Counted from the stretch's first letter, positions 43,549 to 55,707 are shown. The stretch is DNA of 64,000 nt from Neonectria sp. B-13 (GCA_002682825.1 NOKP01000005.1:1302001-1366000), one strand, 5' to 3'. The notes: generated by a model from the letters alone, not told the origin. Program-made: numbers and translations.

Positions 43549-44341
43549 TTAAAATTTCTTGTAGCCCACGCCCTTGACAAATGTCTGTTGCCAAGGCCCC
43601 TGCGACTCCCCCTCAGCAAGGCTAACGTAGAGCTTCCCGTGCGCGTCTCCGTCAACAGTGAAAGCGGCTGAGCCATCAGCCTTGCGCTCGTCAGCGTAGT
43701 AGAACCTAAAGCAGTCAGTTTACCTTGTCTTCAAAACGCTCTCGGAACATCACATACTTGTATCCGCGATCTTTGTAAGCCCCAGCTGAGGACTGAATGA
43801 TGTGCGAGCTCGCCGACTTTCCAACACCAAGATCAAAGATGGGAGCGATGACAGTTGTGTTCAGAATGTTGCCCGTGTAGATGAAGGTCTTGGATGCGGA
43901 GCTGGGCAGCTTCTCGAAGCCGAGGGCGGCCTGTTTGGCAGCGACAAATGTGCTGATGGTGTTGATGGATAGACTCTTGGTGAAGTCGGCCAAGCTGAGA
44001 GATAGAGGATCAGTGGGAGGGGTTGGGTTTACCGCAGCGACTGTTCAATATTCTCAGCAATCATTCCACACAAGTTCCATGGATGAAATCTCACCGTTGT
44101 GAACAACAACACTGGGGTGGTCGCCCAGCACAGCCTTGACCTTGGAAAAGGCACTAACAACCGCCTCTGGATCCGACACGTCGGCAGGGATGTTGAGCTG
44201 GTCGGCAGTGCTGTCTTCCTCCTTTAGTCTCCGTGCCACGAGAGCAGTCTTGTAGCCCTGGGCGGCGAAGGCTCGAGCGACGCTTTGGCCAATGTTGGAG
44301 CCGGCTCCGAGAATGAGGACGATGGGGGCGGCGGAAGACAT
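43549..44341 (-). CDS. Atypical short-chain dehydrogenase/reductase (SDR)
   Basis: A cytosolic Rossmann-fold protein. Three exons, 44341..44095, 44040..43758 and 43705..43549 (introns 54 and 52 nt), encode 228 residues. The cofactor motif is LILGAGSNIGQSVARAF (TGxxxGIG-like) and the basic ARRLKEED after strand 2 suggests NADP(H). After splicing the text reads VVVHNGVAAVNPTPP, in the place of the NAG motif, and FIYTGNILNT. The canonical catalytic Tyr-x-x-x-Lys is not found at the expected place; GVGKSASSHIIQSSAGAY stands there instead. The C-terminus reads FYYADERKADGS and ends GYKKF. It is either a divergent subfamily with other catalysis or a cofactor-binding regulator. Confidence 0.8.
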
Positions 44342-45053
44342 AGTTTGTGGATTTGGTGGTGTTGGATATAGGTGATAGTTGGGTTGTAATTGTAGTGTTG
44401 ATGGAATCGGGAAGAGTCAGACTGCCGAGGTAGTCGCCTTTATATCGCGTTGAAGCCAATTCGCAATTTAGTCGACATGTCTCACTGAGATGCCGTCTTC
44501 GCGAGGGGAAACCAACCGCGCGCGAGACCCATTTGTCATCCTTGCAATTGATGCAACCGTTCGAAAGTTGGAATCATGGTCTCCCCATATGGAACTACCG
44601 CCAGCCTGATTATAAATCCATCGGCGCATCGTTAGTCGCGAGCGTCAACCGTCGAGATTGGCCAATATCGAAAATAGCGGGGTATTGAATGTCACTGCGA
44701 CAGCCACTTGAAGTTGCTTGCTTTATTCAGCTCGGGCTGTTCGAGTCCGCTTTGTTGAGATGAGGATGGTAGGGCTGGATCGACAACGATTGGTTAAGGT
44801 GCAATGGGGTTTCATCAGCCTGGCGGTTACAGAGGCATTTGATATTACATTGCTAAGCGCGGTAAAGTTCAAGGGTCCATTAAGTTCTTGATGGCGTCGC
44901 CAACTTATCGTGCATCGATTGTCGCTTACGACGTGCCTCTTCCATGGGACCAAGTAGGCAAGTTGAATGATGTATTCAGACCTAGAAAGAAGAGCATGAT
45001 ATATCGCGCCAATATTAATCAACAATACTCCATCCCTCAACTGCTCCAATTAA
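44342..45053. other. Spacer, no supported gene
   Basis: About 710 bp holding the SDR promoter and the 3' flank of the glycosyltransferase. No open frame with domain resemblance. Confidence 0.5.
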
Positions 45054-47952
45054 TCAATTGGTGCCACCTGTTTGTACTGGCTTCATCGACTTCCACTCAT
45101 CAATTGCCTCCTCCTTTTGCTCCGGCGTTGCGTGCCGGAAGTCCTGGATCCCTTGCCTCAACCTGATCAACAAGATTTCAGCTTTCAGCTTGGTGAGATG
45201 ATGCTTGTGTAACTCTTTTTCAATGCCCTTAAGGGTGTAGCCTGGAACGCCAAATATTGCTGCAGTCACGTTAGCATGGACGAATCGCAACAAAACAAGG
45301 AAAAGGGAAAGAAACTCACAGGCTCCCAGGTTGTATACAAATCCCAGCCCACCGTTCCACACGCCCTTGCCAAGCCCCTTTATACCCTCGGTCTTGGCGC
45401 CCTGGTAAGGCTTGACTACAACACCACTGAAGGCATCCCAAAGTCCGAAGGCAAACTCCTTCCCGGCGGCCCGCACTCCGCTGCCGAGGCCGGTAATCTC
45501 GTCGCGCCGTCGCACCTCGGTGGCGTTGAGGGTGTAGGACGGGTAGTTGTGGAAGCCGTTGGCAACGTTGTAGAAGAGCGCGACGGGGGCTTTGAGGCCG
45601 GCTTTGGTTACGTCGGCAGCAAACCGCCCTGTGGCTCGAGTAATGTAGAAGGCTTGGCCGTGACGACCTTGCTCTTGGGCTTTCCAGGTCTCTTTTCTCT
45701 TGTCACGCAGCGTGGGTGCTCGCTTCAATCTCTCGGCGGTTGTCTGGCCGGCGCGGAGTGACTTGGTGGCCATTTTAAGAGCGAGAGTTTCCATCTCGGT
45801 GGGTGTGAGGGGACCGCAGCCGATGGCTTCTTGGATGACGCCCTCGTTGTCTTTGCGAACGCCGTCGTTGGCCTGGTTTTGTTTCGTCGATTCGGTGATG
45901 GTGTCCTGATCTACGTCTGTGTTTGCAGCGATGGTTGACTGGTCGACTTCCCGGGCCGTCTCTGCTGAAGAAAGCCGTGGGACTGATGGTTCATTGGAGC
46001 GTGGTGATTTCCGGGGTCGGTTCTTCAAGCGCGAAGAATAGCTGCTCGCGGCGGTTCCCAATGTGGTGACGAAACCCGACGCTGCAGCCACGACACCAAT
46101 GATGGGGTGCTCGGCTCCCTCATCGACGTACCATTGCTTGTGCCGCAGAGGCTTGACGTCTTTTGGCTCGATGAGACTCTTGTCGACAAGACAGGCCATC
46201 GCAAATCCACTGAGATGAACACCTGTTGGTCGGTGGCGCCAGATAGCGAGCCGTTCGGGACATAGGTCGCACCGGAAGACATCTAGACCTAGACGCTGCT
46301 GGAAATCTTCGGCTGCTTCACCGGCGCCGTCTTCGGTGGCGATAACCTCGGCCATGTCCTCCACCGCGTCTTGGACCTCGGGCCTAAGAGCGAACTTAAT
46401 ACTGGCAGCCAAGGTTTCGGCCGTCATCTCCTTGTAGGTCACCGGCTCCGGACCGGCACCGGCGCGTGCAATCATTTGGCCCCAGAAAGGCTGGTCGCCG
46501 AAGAAGGGAACGACTACCGTAGGTCGTCCAGCTGCGATGCCAGCGGCTGTTGTACCGGCACCGCCGTGGTGAACAACAGCAGCAACGCGTTGGAAGAGCC
46601 AATCGTGCGGGCAGTTGCCGATGAGATAGACGTCCTTGGAGACATCGTCTCCGCCGCCCACGCTGCCCCAGCCCTTGGAGATGATGGCGCGCACACCGGA
46701 GATCTTGACGGCGTCGAGGATGAGTTGGGTGAGGGCGCGCGGGTCGTCGACGACGATGGATCCGAAGCCGATGTAGATGGGCGGAGGGCCACTCTCCAAG
46801 AACTCGACTAGGTCTGGAGGAGGTGTGTAAGAATTCGCTAGAGGTAAAAAGGAAAAGCCGGTGACGTTGATGTGGGCGCCCCAGTCAGCTGGCTTTGGTA
46901 TTAGTGACTCGGACCAGAGATAGCTGTAGGGGACGCGGAGTCTGGGGAGGAGCTGATATCCCCACATGGGGCTGATGTGATCAAGGTGTAGGATCTGGGT
47001 GCGGAACTTGTTGATCAAGTCGCCGAGTCTGTAGGGGTGTTAGTTGATGAACCGCGGACATGGGCGCACATGAGAGAGATGGGAGATGAAAGAAGGAGAC
47101 AAACCCTTGCCAGGTCAGTAGCTCCATGACCATAAATGACAAATAATTGGCAACAGCGGCATCTGCATTGCCGTAGTTCATGGCAGCCAAAGGATGAGAA
47201 AAGGTCTCGGTTGGTGACCACGGCATGGTAAAGACCATGTGCAGCGGAATGCCCAGCTTCTCGGCGCAGTGGATATGGGCCATGGACGGTGGATTAGCTA
47301 TGATGGCATCCGCAATGAAGAGATCCTCGGGGTCCAGGACATTCGCAGCCGTCACTCGGTCTCCCATGCCATTGCCAGCTTCGATGCAGCTCCGCCACGC
47401 GCCGCTGATGATGTCCCACATCTCCTTGCGCCGCTTGCCAATGTCGCCGGCCTTGACGCTCTCGCGGTTGGGCAGCAAGCCGGGGTTCTTGACCATGTAG
47501 GCCATGAGGGCCTCCGGATCACCGCCGATGCTGAAGAACTCGACGCCCTGCGCCTCGACAAAGTCCTTGAAGACGGGATGAGTGCAGATGCGCACGCGGT
47601 GGCCATAGGGCGGACTTGACAGTAGCTGGGCGATGGGGATAAACGGCTGCACATCGCCGCGGGACCCGACGATGTGGATGGCGATGTTCAGGCGCGGACT
47701 GCCGACGGGCTTTGGCGCTATGGGGATAGACACGGTGCTGAATTTCCTCGGCTGGACAGGACATTCCGAGGGGACAAGAGAGCCTTGGGCGCGTCTGCAC
47801 CAGGCGGCCAGCAACTGCGGACTCTCGTGGAACTGGACCTTGACGCGGCCATCGGTGCCGACGTCGCCCGACGTGACGTTCTTGGTGTCGGCGTCACCCA
47901 GCGTGAGGTTGCCGAGGCCGTTGGACTTGGTGCGGTTGAGATTGAGAGCCAT
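45054..47952 (-). CDS. Sterol 3-beta-glucosyltransferase-like UDP-glycosyltransferase (GT1/GT28 type)
   Basis: A cytosolic or membrane-associated UDP-sugar transferase related to sterol glucosyltransferases. Three exons, 47952..47105, 47028..45320 and 45259..45054 (introns 76 and 60 nt), encode 920 residues. The N-terminal GT28 domain contains IAIHIVGSRGDVQPFIPIAQ. The C-terminal donor-binding signature reads VVHHGGAGTTAAGIAAGRPT followed by VVPFFGDQPFWGQ, typical of UGT80/sterol GTs. The PH-GRAM module of Atg26 is absent. A C-terminal extension of over 300 residues (from about 590) starts with Ala/Ser-rich sequence, has a charged segment, and ends in a conserved-looking part (WDAFSGVVVKPYQGAKTEG, then FGVPGYTLKGIEKELHK) that may bind membranes. 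The gene is divergent from the DUF2985 gene. Confidence 0.87.
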
Positions 47953-48574
47953 GGTGGATTGGCATGTGAGATTAGGGAGCGAAAATGGGTCGAGGGCCGG
48001 ATGCCAGATGCCAGACGCCGGCGAAGAGACGGCGATCAAGTCTTGGGGATTGGCGACGTGACGATGCTGAACTTGGCGTTGATGTTGATGGAAGAGGAGG
48101 AAAGGCCTTGACGTCGGAGATAAGCGCGCCTTGCAGGAGCTGAGGTTGAATGCGGAGATGAAGCATCACAAAGCGCCACTGCGCTAGGATGCGACTCGGG
48201 TGCGACGAGTGAGATGGCGTCCGATCAGCTCGGCGACGAGCGTCTTTCGCCAGGTTCGGCGAGCCTAAGGCAGCTCACTTGGAGTTCGGCAACAAATGTC
48301 CTTCGGGCGGGCGTTTTCCCCGTCCTGAAATGCCGCTTCGTCGTCAGTGTGTCCGTGATTGAATTGTCGGAGAGTCGGAAAAGTCGCCATCCCGATTTGA
48401 GTTTAATGAGGCGTCCTATCGCTCGCCTTGACGGATCCGGCCGTAGCCCCGGACTTTTTCTAGACCCGAGCCGCCGTGCTCTGTATACGAGTATTTCTCG
48501 TCCATCGCCACAGACACGACGGAATATCTCATCAAACGTACGTTGATCCTTACACCATCCTTCGGCTTTCCACC
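47953..48574. promoter_or_regulatory. Divergent promoter region
   Basis: 622 bp between the start codons of the glycosyltransferase (minus) and the DUF2985 protein (plus). It is GC-rich and must carry both promoters. A short pyrimidine-rich block lies just before the plus-strand ATG. No clear named site. Confidence 0.5.
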
Positions 48575-49923
48575 ATGGCCGACTCCTCCGCCAACAACGG
48601 CATCGTCGGCCGCGTCCGGGGCGCGTCCGTCTCGCTCATCAACGCGAACCCGCAGCTGGGCGTGTGGCAGGCCGCCGGAACCGCCATCGCCCAAGCACCT
48701 AATCTCACTGAGCTGCGCGATGCGGCGTCTGGTGGCGACAACATCGCCTTCACGGCCCAGGGCCATTCTTCGCGCATCGCCACGCACGACGAGGCCGGAG
48801 AACTGACCCTGGTTCGCACAAATACCCGGAGGCCGACGTTTACGACGCCCAACTTCGGTAAGGATCCCGTCGAGGAGGCGGTTGTTGTGCGCAATGTCGA
48901 CGATGCTGCCCAGGACAATGAGATTGCGTCTTCGACTGAGAGCCAGCACCAGCATCGTCCTCATCACCTTCCTCAGCGTCGCCATAGTCTGCACGAGAAG
49001 CACAGGGGCCATGTCAAGGAGAAATGGGGCCCTACCATTCTCAACGGACTCAAGGCTTTTTGGAAGTTTTTCACGACATTATCTGGGTTTCTCATCACCA
49101 TTTACTGTCTAAACATTGTAGTGAGTAATCATCTTGCGAATATTTCTGTCGTCTTATGAAAGAACGAGTTACTAACCCAACTACAGGCATGGGGTGTAAG
49201 TCAATGCTCACAAGGGCACAGCCTCATTAACATAAGCCATCTCTAACCACAACTCTTTAGGCAATGCTCTTCTTTCTCCTGCTCAACGCTGCCCCTGCCA
49301 TGAATCACCCCAGTGCCAACAGTAACCAATCCGCGCGCAAGATATGGCTCGAAATCGACAGCCAGATCCTCAACGCTCTCTTCTGCGTCACCGCCTTTGG
49401 CCTGGCGCCTTGGCGATTCCGCGATCTTTACTTGTTTGTGCGCGCCGTCAACTTCAAGGACCGTGCCGCCATGCAGAAACTCTCTAGCCAAAACAAGTCA
49501 TGGTTCCGACCGCCGGCATGGGCGAGGGACGGAACCACCGAAGGGACAGAAATATCAAACTCGTCCATTGTCCGCTCGTCGACCTTTACCGGAAACTGTG
49601 CGCCCCCAACTCCCCTCTGGAAACTGGGATTTACGATCGGCATGATGGTTGCGAACACTCTGGTGCAGGTCGCTTTGTGTTACTACATGTGGGCTTATAA
49701 CAGAATCGACAGACCTGTAAGTACCAGCCGGCCAACATATCACCTTGCTTGGTTATTTGAAACTCATTACTGACTCGTCAACTAGACATGGGCTACTGGA
49801 ACATTCATCGGTATCGGTTGCGGCGTGGGAATGTTTGCGGGTTTAATGTCTTGGTGGGAGGGACGAAAGTGCAAAAAGATTGAGGGACCTCAGGTCCAGA
49901 TTATCAAAGAAGAAGAAGTATAG
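48575..49923 (+). CDS. DUF2985 multi-pass membrane protein with a 9-nt exon
   Basis: Four exons, 48575..49120, 49187..49195, 49261..49716 and 49786..49923 (introns 66, 65 and 69 nt), encode 382 residues. The hydrophilic N-terminal half ends in His-rich text. Membrane segments then start at FWKFFTTLSGFLITIYCLNI and continue into VAWGAMLFFLLLNAAPA. Further strings WLEIDSQILNALFCVTAFGL and APWRFRDLYL are hallmarks of fungal DUF2985 proteins. Two more hydrophobic segments follow: LWKLGFTIGMMVANTLVQVA and TFIGIGCGVGMFAGLMSWWE. The second exon is just GCATGGGGT (Ala-Trp-Gly); without it the conserved VVAWGAML string is lost. All splice sites are GT-AG. Function of the family is unknown. Confidence 0.88.
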
Positions 49924-50193
49924 GAAATTTCACATCCAATTTGAGGCATCTTCACCAATACCAGAGCCCAGTTCCGTGACTTAACCACGAGAAGCAAGGT
50001 GAAGAATTTCATTACCACCGCAGCTTCACCGATGGACAACGTGTAGTCAAGACAAAGTATGTCTCACGTGCGGGGTCGAGCATGCGGGCGTTGGAGGACA
50101 TCGGACAGACGCTGTGTAACTAGCAGCGTGTTTCATGTTTATTGAGTGACCAGACCCAAAGACAATGCCCAACTACATCCTTCAAACCCTCTT

Positions 50194-51808
50194 CTAGATC
50201 GTCGTTTGGGGCCTTCTAGCACGACATCCTTTTCCATGACGGCTCTTGCCAGTGCTAGTAGCGCTTTGTGGTGCCGATACGACAGCCTCCGATGAACCAG
50301 CAGATGTCGCAACCTCCGTCGTTGATGGAATATTGGCTGTAGTGGTAGGAGCGCTGCTGGAGATGCTTGAAGAAGTGACAAGAGTAGAAAGGGTGGTAGA
50401 GCTGGCCAGTTGAGGGCTGGACGAGCTGCTAGAAACGGCAGCTGTTGTTGAGACAGCCTCTGCCGAAGCAACCTTGGTCGAGGCAGCCTCCGTTGAAACA
50501 GCCGTTGTCGAAGCAGCCTTTGTCGAAGTAGCCTTTGTCGAAGTGGTCGATGTCAATTCATCAAGGTCAGACTCATCCAGATGGTGCAGCAAAGACCCCC
50601 AACCAAAGCCATCATAATGCCCAGAACCCTCTCCCCATGATCCAGCTCCTCCCTCAAAACCGCCAAAGTACTCCAGCGTATTGTTGAGATACGCTTTCGT
50701 CCATGGAGCATCAAGCCCCTTCACTTGGACGTAATGAGCATACAGCAACTCCCAGGCCGGCCGGATAGCCCCACGAGACGCTTCACTGATGACCGTGTAG
50801 GACTGGATGCCGTTGGTGTAGGGTTCAAATGGCACGTCGTTGCCCAAGTTGTAGCGTGCAAAGTATTCGGCGCTGTTACACAAGTCAGAGGTGTGGCTGT
50901 CGGGAGATGCCTCGTGGAGAGACCAGAAATACAACTTACCCGAGAAGAATTCGGCTATTGTTGTAGGCAAAGAGATCCTCGCCCTGGTTCCACGCCTGCT
51001 GGCCAATAGCTCCAAGAAGCTGGAAGTCAAGAGCCGAGTGACCCTGATCGCGACCCGACTCTTGTCCCTGACCCAGGGAGTTGCCGGTATCGGGCTCCTC
51101 GACGATGTTTGAGATCGCGTTGTTAATGGCGCCGTTCCCGACACCGTTCTTAAAGTAATCTACCGCAAAATCCCAGACTGTTTGATTGTCTGAGAGCACG
51201 CCGATAGCCATGGCCGAGGCGATGTTGCACAGCTCCCAGTTGGCGAAGAAATGCAACACGTTGTGCTGCGAGGGAAGAGCCTGGTTGAGAAAGTCGACAT
51301 TCATCGGCAGGAAGATGGTCGTCATCATGCTAGTGACGGCAGACAAGCCGCTCTCGGCGAAAGGAGCATAGTCGCGCAGCAACTCAGCGGCATTCGCCAG
51401 TTCATAGCCTTGCAGGCCGGCCGTGAGATAGGCGTCGTCTCCACCAGACAGCGTCTTCAGTTCTTCCGCCCAGGCGACGAGGATAGCTGCAGCAGTCGCG
51501 GCGTACGTGTCGTCTCCAGAGATCTTCCAGCGGAGCGCAAGATTGAAGGCAGCAGCGGCATCGTGCCACAGGAGTTCTCCGTTGGATGCACGGGAAATGT
51601 CGCCGGCGGCGTTGTTGGTGTAGGAAGCACTCGAGAACTCAAGGCCGGTGAGCTTGTCCCAAGAGCCGAGCCAAGGATCCTGCTTGGCAGCGATTTTCTT
51701 GGTCGCACGAGCAATGTCCTGATCAGTCACCAGGAGACCAGGGTGCGTGAATGCGAAAACACTGGGCAGCGAAAGGAACGAAAGGACGGCGAAACGAAAG
51801 AGTGCCAT
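50194..51808 (-). CDS. Secreted alginate-lyase-family protein with Ser/Thr-rich tail
   Basis: Two exons, 51808..50940 and 50872..50194 (intron 67 nt, donor GTAAGT), encode 515 residues. A signal peptide (about 1-19) ends FAFTHPG. The catalytic-like domain is alpha-helical: HPGLLVTDQDIARATKKIAA, then ELLWHDAAAAFNLALRWKIS, NVLHFFANWELCNIASAMAI and ESGRDQGHSALDFQLLGAIG. These match the (alpha/alpha) barrel of the alginate lyase family, with NWELC and RDQGH as probable active-site regions. After residue about 405 a Thr/Ser/Ala-rich tail of about 90 residues and a basic end (GKSRHGKGCRARRP) follow; no GPI signal is apparent. Fungal members probably act on acidic or deacetylated polysaccharides; the substrate is not known. 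Confidence 0.83.
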
Positions 51809-52992
51809 TGTGTAAGGAGCGACGGCTTGACGAATCAAGCAAAAGAATGTATAAACGAAAACTGGCAAAGCAAACAAGGAGAGACAAACGGAACAAGATC
51901 CTACGGAAGTGTACAGACTTTATTGGACCAGAATTGCCGCTTTACTGCGGGATCAGGGGAAGCTCTGCGTTTGAGGACGATCAAACCGACATGACAGGTG
52001 GTGGACACATCCGTACCAATTACGCGAAGACAGGAAATTAAAGTACGGACGACATGTTTGAACCAGAGAAATGACGGGCCGGGGTCCACGATTGCCGCCT
52101 GGATGAATCCTCGATGCGATCTATGGAGTGCCGGGGAATTTGGAAAAGGAAGTTCTACTTGGACTCTTTATACATTTCTTGATGAAGATTTGAAACAACC
52201 AACACCATGATACAGTCTCGGGCTGATCTTGGTGCCTGCTGACTACGAGATACTCGTCATTTAATCCTAAGCCATGTGGGCCAAACCTCGCCTCCGACTG
52301 ATTTGGTGATATGTGCTGGGGTTGTCGATGGCGTGTTTCATCGTCGTACAAGGGACATCGCCCTGCGCACAAGTATCGGGCGATTTGACGTGTGCGAATG
52401 AATCTGTTAAGCACTAAATAAGCTGTCTATATTGTTGTAGGGTTTCTACATTTTTGCCTGTGAGGATGTATCTCAGACTTCTGTTAGATTTGCCTCGCTA
52501 TCTTGATGTCTCGGGTTCGGGTTCGGTCTCGGTTTCGGTCCGCTGACTGAACTGCACTTCGTTGTTCGCCGTCATATGACCCACTGGAGCGTCCAGATGG
52601 CTGCCACCATTCCACTCCCAATCCTCGCATCGTCTTTCAGGAAAGCGGAAACATCCAGTCCTAGTCCAGACTGTATTTGCGCTGTATTGTATACCTGCAC
52701 TACTCTAACAAGTACCCATATCTTATTGAAAGAAATACAGGTATATTATTCCTAGCATTTTGACGGCGATACGGCTTCGTATGGACGTATCCAGGCCCTA
52801 TGTGTTGAAATCAAGCGAAATGACAGCGATTATGTAAAATCGCCCAAACGTCGTCAGTTCCGCGATGTGATCGACTCATTAGTGACGAAACGATGGAGCC
52901 TTGCGACGTTGTTTACTGTTCATCGACTCGAAGATAATATGTAAACCCTTAATGTGAGCTATATTGTCTATTGGCAACCCAACGTCTTCTGT
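51809..52992. other. Spacer, no supported gene
   Basis: 1.18 kb. It includes a short degenerate repeat, (C/T)GGGTTCGGGTTCGGTCTCGG-like, at about 52509-52540. No open frame with domain resemblance. Confidence 0.5.
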
Positions 52993-54926
52993 TTAGATGC
53001 TAACCTGCTGCAACTTCTTTACAATCACTTCAAAGAACCTCTCTTGTAACTTCAACGCACCGGCCGGCTCACCATCCTGACTCTCCATATTTTCGGAAAC
53101 TCCAAAGGCAGCCGGCCCCTTCAGGCAAGCCATGACGATGCCCATGATATTGTCGCCCATATAGCTCTGTACATACGACCCATATCCTCCCTCAAGTAAC
53201 TTCGTTTTGACGCCTGCAATCTCCCTGGGTCGCACAACTTGAGCACTGTCGAAGCCCAAAATGGCGTAGATTGGCTTCCAGTACACAATTTCGAGCAATA
53301 CCACACCAAGAGAGTATATGTCGTGCTGCTTTTTAAACCCGAAGCCGTATGCATCCTCTCGCGGTCCTCCTTGCACAGCCGGATGCCGATATAGATCCTC
53401 TGCTGCCCCTGCTGGCGGACTTTCCGACATATAGTCAGCGCTCTCGGGGCGGGAATAGTCGAACCCAGACAAATGTGGCTTCCCCAAGTCCATGGCCCCC
53501 GAATATTCGCGGAAGAAAATAACACTTTGACTTCGGAGGCCCTTGTGGAGCCAGTTCACGGCGTGGAGTTTCTCAAGACATTCCGCCAAGGCCCTCATCA
53601 GTTTCACACGAGCACTCAAGCTTGGCATGCGCATCTCAGTCATCAACTCCATCAACGATGTAGGCTTCAGGCCTGGGTCTATGCCCTCCGGATTCTCGAA
53701 GACGAAGCCGTACCGAGGTTCTGCTGCCCTTTGCTCCTGGACGTAATATCCCAGGCAGCGCATAGTGTGGAACTGCTGTGTTGCGTTGTCTTGACGAAGG
53801 AGCTCAACGAGGGCCTCGAAGCGGCTAAGTGTGCGGCGGTGGTTCAGGTCGTCTGGTTTATAGCCGAAACCAGGCTGTGTGCTTTTCCATTCGATCCAGA
53901 CTTTACGCCAGGATGCACCAACCGGTTTGTACCATGCTGAGATGCGGGTTGTTGAGCCTGACGCCGTCTCGTTTAGTAATTCAATCGTCTTGGGTGAAAG
54001 CCGTAGGGTTTGGCTTTGCCATGCCGGCTTGATCAGACCCAATTTCGACCTGAAATCCTGCGTTAGGGAGGATGTGTCGATAGCGGACATGAGAGCTTTG
54101 AACTGGGCGAGGCTCGCGAGGTCGGCTTCTCGCCTGTGTCCAGCTTCATCGCGTTGCCCGTACGATTCAGCTATGTTGAACTGGAGTGCGGTGGTAAGAG
54201 GGAGTGCGAAAAGACCAGCCTCTACAAGCTCGCAGAGATGGTCCATCTTGTTGTTGAGCTGCATGATCTGGTAATTTGTTCTCGTTTGTTGGTTGTTCAA
54301 GCTCTGGAGCTGCTGGTTATTGAGTAGCTGATCAAGGTAGTCGTTCATCGTTGTCAACTTGGCGAGAATGTCTTCAATCTTGGACTTGTCGGAGATGGCC
54401 CATCTCAGCTTTACCGGGAACTTGCTCGTGCTGTGGATGAAGTCGAGAGACTTGTTGAGGAGAGCATTCGTGTGAGGAAATCGGTTCTGCAGTGAGTTCA
54501 CATCGTCCTGGACAGCGTCCTCAAGCTTTTCGGGGCCATGCACCTCGCTGAGAAGAGGCTTGGTGAGCGGTCGGAGGCGATCATCGAGGCGACCAAACCG
54601 GAGCATTAATCTGTATTGTTGGTCAAGTACGTCCAGCAAGACTGGCTTGCTAGCTCTGTTGATGACGAGCGTGTCATCGGTCTCGGTGAGTTGGGCGATG
54701 GTGGCCCAATCCAGGAGTCGGTACTGCTCTGTCTTAAAGCGGACGCGATAAAATTGGTATTCGGTTTTCAGGCCTTGGGCTTCGGAGAGCAGCTGGTAGC
54801 CTACATGTGAATTCTCATGTTAGTTGTGCGACGGAATGTTTCGTTGGAGACCATGCCTTTGATGCATCCTGCAAATATTTGAAAAAGCAGTGACACAGAA
54901 CCGAGTCCCAGTCCAACTGCTTCCAT
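52993..54926 (-). CDS. HeLo-domain protein with C-terminal pseudokinase
   Basis: Two exons, 54926..54857 and 54800..52993, encode 625 residues. The N-terminus reads MEAVGLGLGSVSLLFQIFAG and continues CIKGYQLLSEAQGL. With the helices to about residue 215 (including FPVKLRWAISDKSKIEDILA) it matches the HeLo / prion-inhibition-and-propagation domain of HET-S type. In known proteins this domain inserts in membranes and kills the cell after activation. The C-terminal half is kinase-like: VWIEWK near 327 may hold the VAIK-type Lys, but the HRD loop is LHKGLRSQSVIF (near 441) and DFG is replaced by SGFDYSRP (near 470), so phosphotransfer is unlikely. The intron 54801..54856 has a GC donor. The gene is divergent from the kinase fusion at 55708. 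Confidence 0.83.
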
Positions 54927-55707
54927 TGCGGATTATGAACGTGGTCTGGGAAATCGTTGATTGATAGGTTGAAAAAGTTCCCGAAAACTCGACGTCAATT
55001 GAAACCAGGCTCTGTTAGGGCTGAGCGGGCGTTTACCAAGATATGTAATCAGCAAGACACTGAGAAATCCACTGCTTGCGCGGATGCAAATCCAGCGTTA
55101 AGAACTCGCGGCAGATCAGCGTCCGATTCGTAATCACCGCGCAAGGCGAGCCAAACAGCCTCAGCGTCTGGTCTGGGGCTGACGGCTGGTGATAAACCGC
55201 GTGAGCACAGCCCCGCTGAAACCACATTGGGGTCGACATGTAACAATCCTCCCCATCTTCCGCAAGGCTGACGGGCCAAGCCTCACGTTCATGGTGTCAG
55301 CCGCCGTTGCTGCCTACCGGATGAGGGGATGATTTGCAGGACTGGTGTGGGTTAGACACCACACATAAGATGCAGGACATTGGAAAGCCCTGCAAATGAC
55401 CAAATACTGGCCTAAGGACGCCTTGTTTACCTAAGTACGTAGCTTGGCAACTACGCCTCGTCACTGCACTAGGGCGTAGGTGGCGAATTGATGCGTTCGC
55501 TAGGTGGTTCGCCAGCAAGCCACAATACGACGGATATCGGTCTATCAAGTGAATATAAGACAATAGCTTAGATCTAGAACTAGAATGGTTCTTGGGCTAA
55601 AAATGTCGTCGAATAATCAACTACTCTCATTATCTCACACTAGCACCTACTAGCCACTCATTACTATCCCTCACACATAACACGGTGCTTAACTATACAA
55701 CATCAAC
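54927..55707. promoter_or_regulatory. Divergent promoter region between the HeLo pseudokinase and the kinase-AIG2-ankyrin genes
   Basis: 781 bp between the two start codons. There is a CT/CA-rich stretch before the plus-strand ATG (55620-55705). No supported gene and no named site. Confidence 0.5.

Noticed and set aside
48416..49012. Minus-strand 198-codon frame across the DUF2985 5' region
   Set aside because: Shadow of the coding strand; the plus strand carries the conserved protein.
51251..51994. 247-codon plus-strand frame opposite the alginate-lyase-like gene
   Set aside because: Shadow of the minus-strand gene, whose signal peptide, domain and splice sites are clear.
52509..52540. GGTTCGG-type repeats as a possible interstitial telomere
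   Set aside because: The unit does not match the fungal TTAGGG telomere repeat and the block is only about 30 bp.
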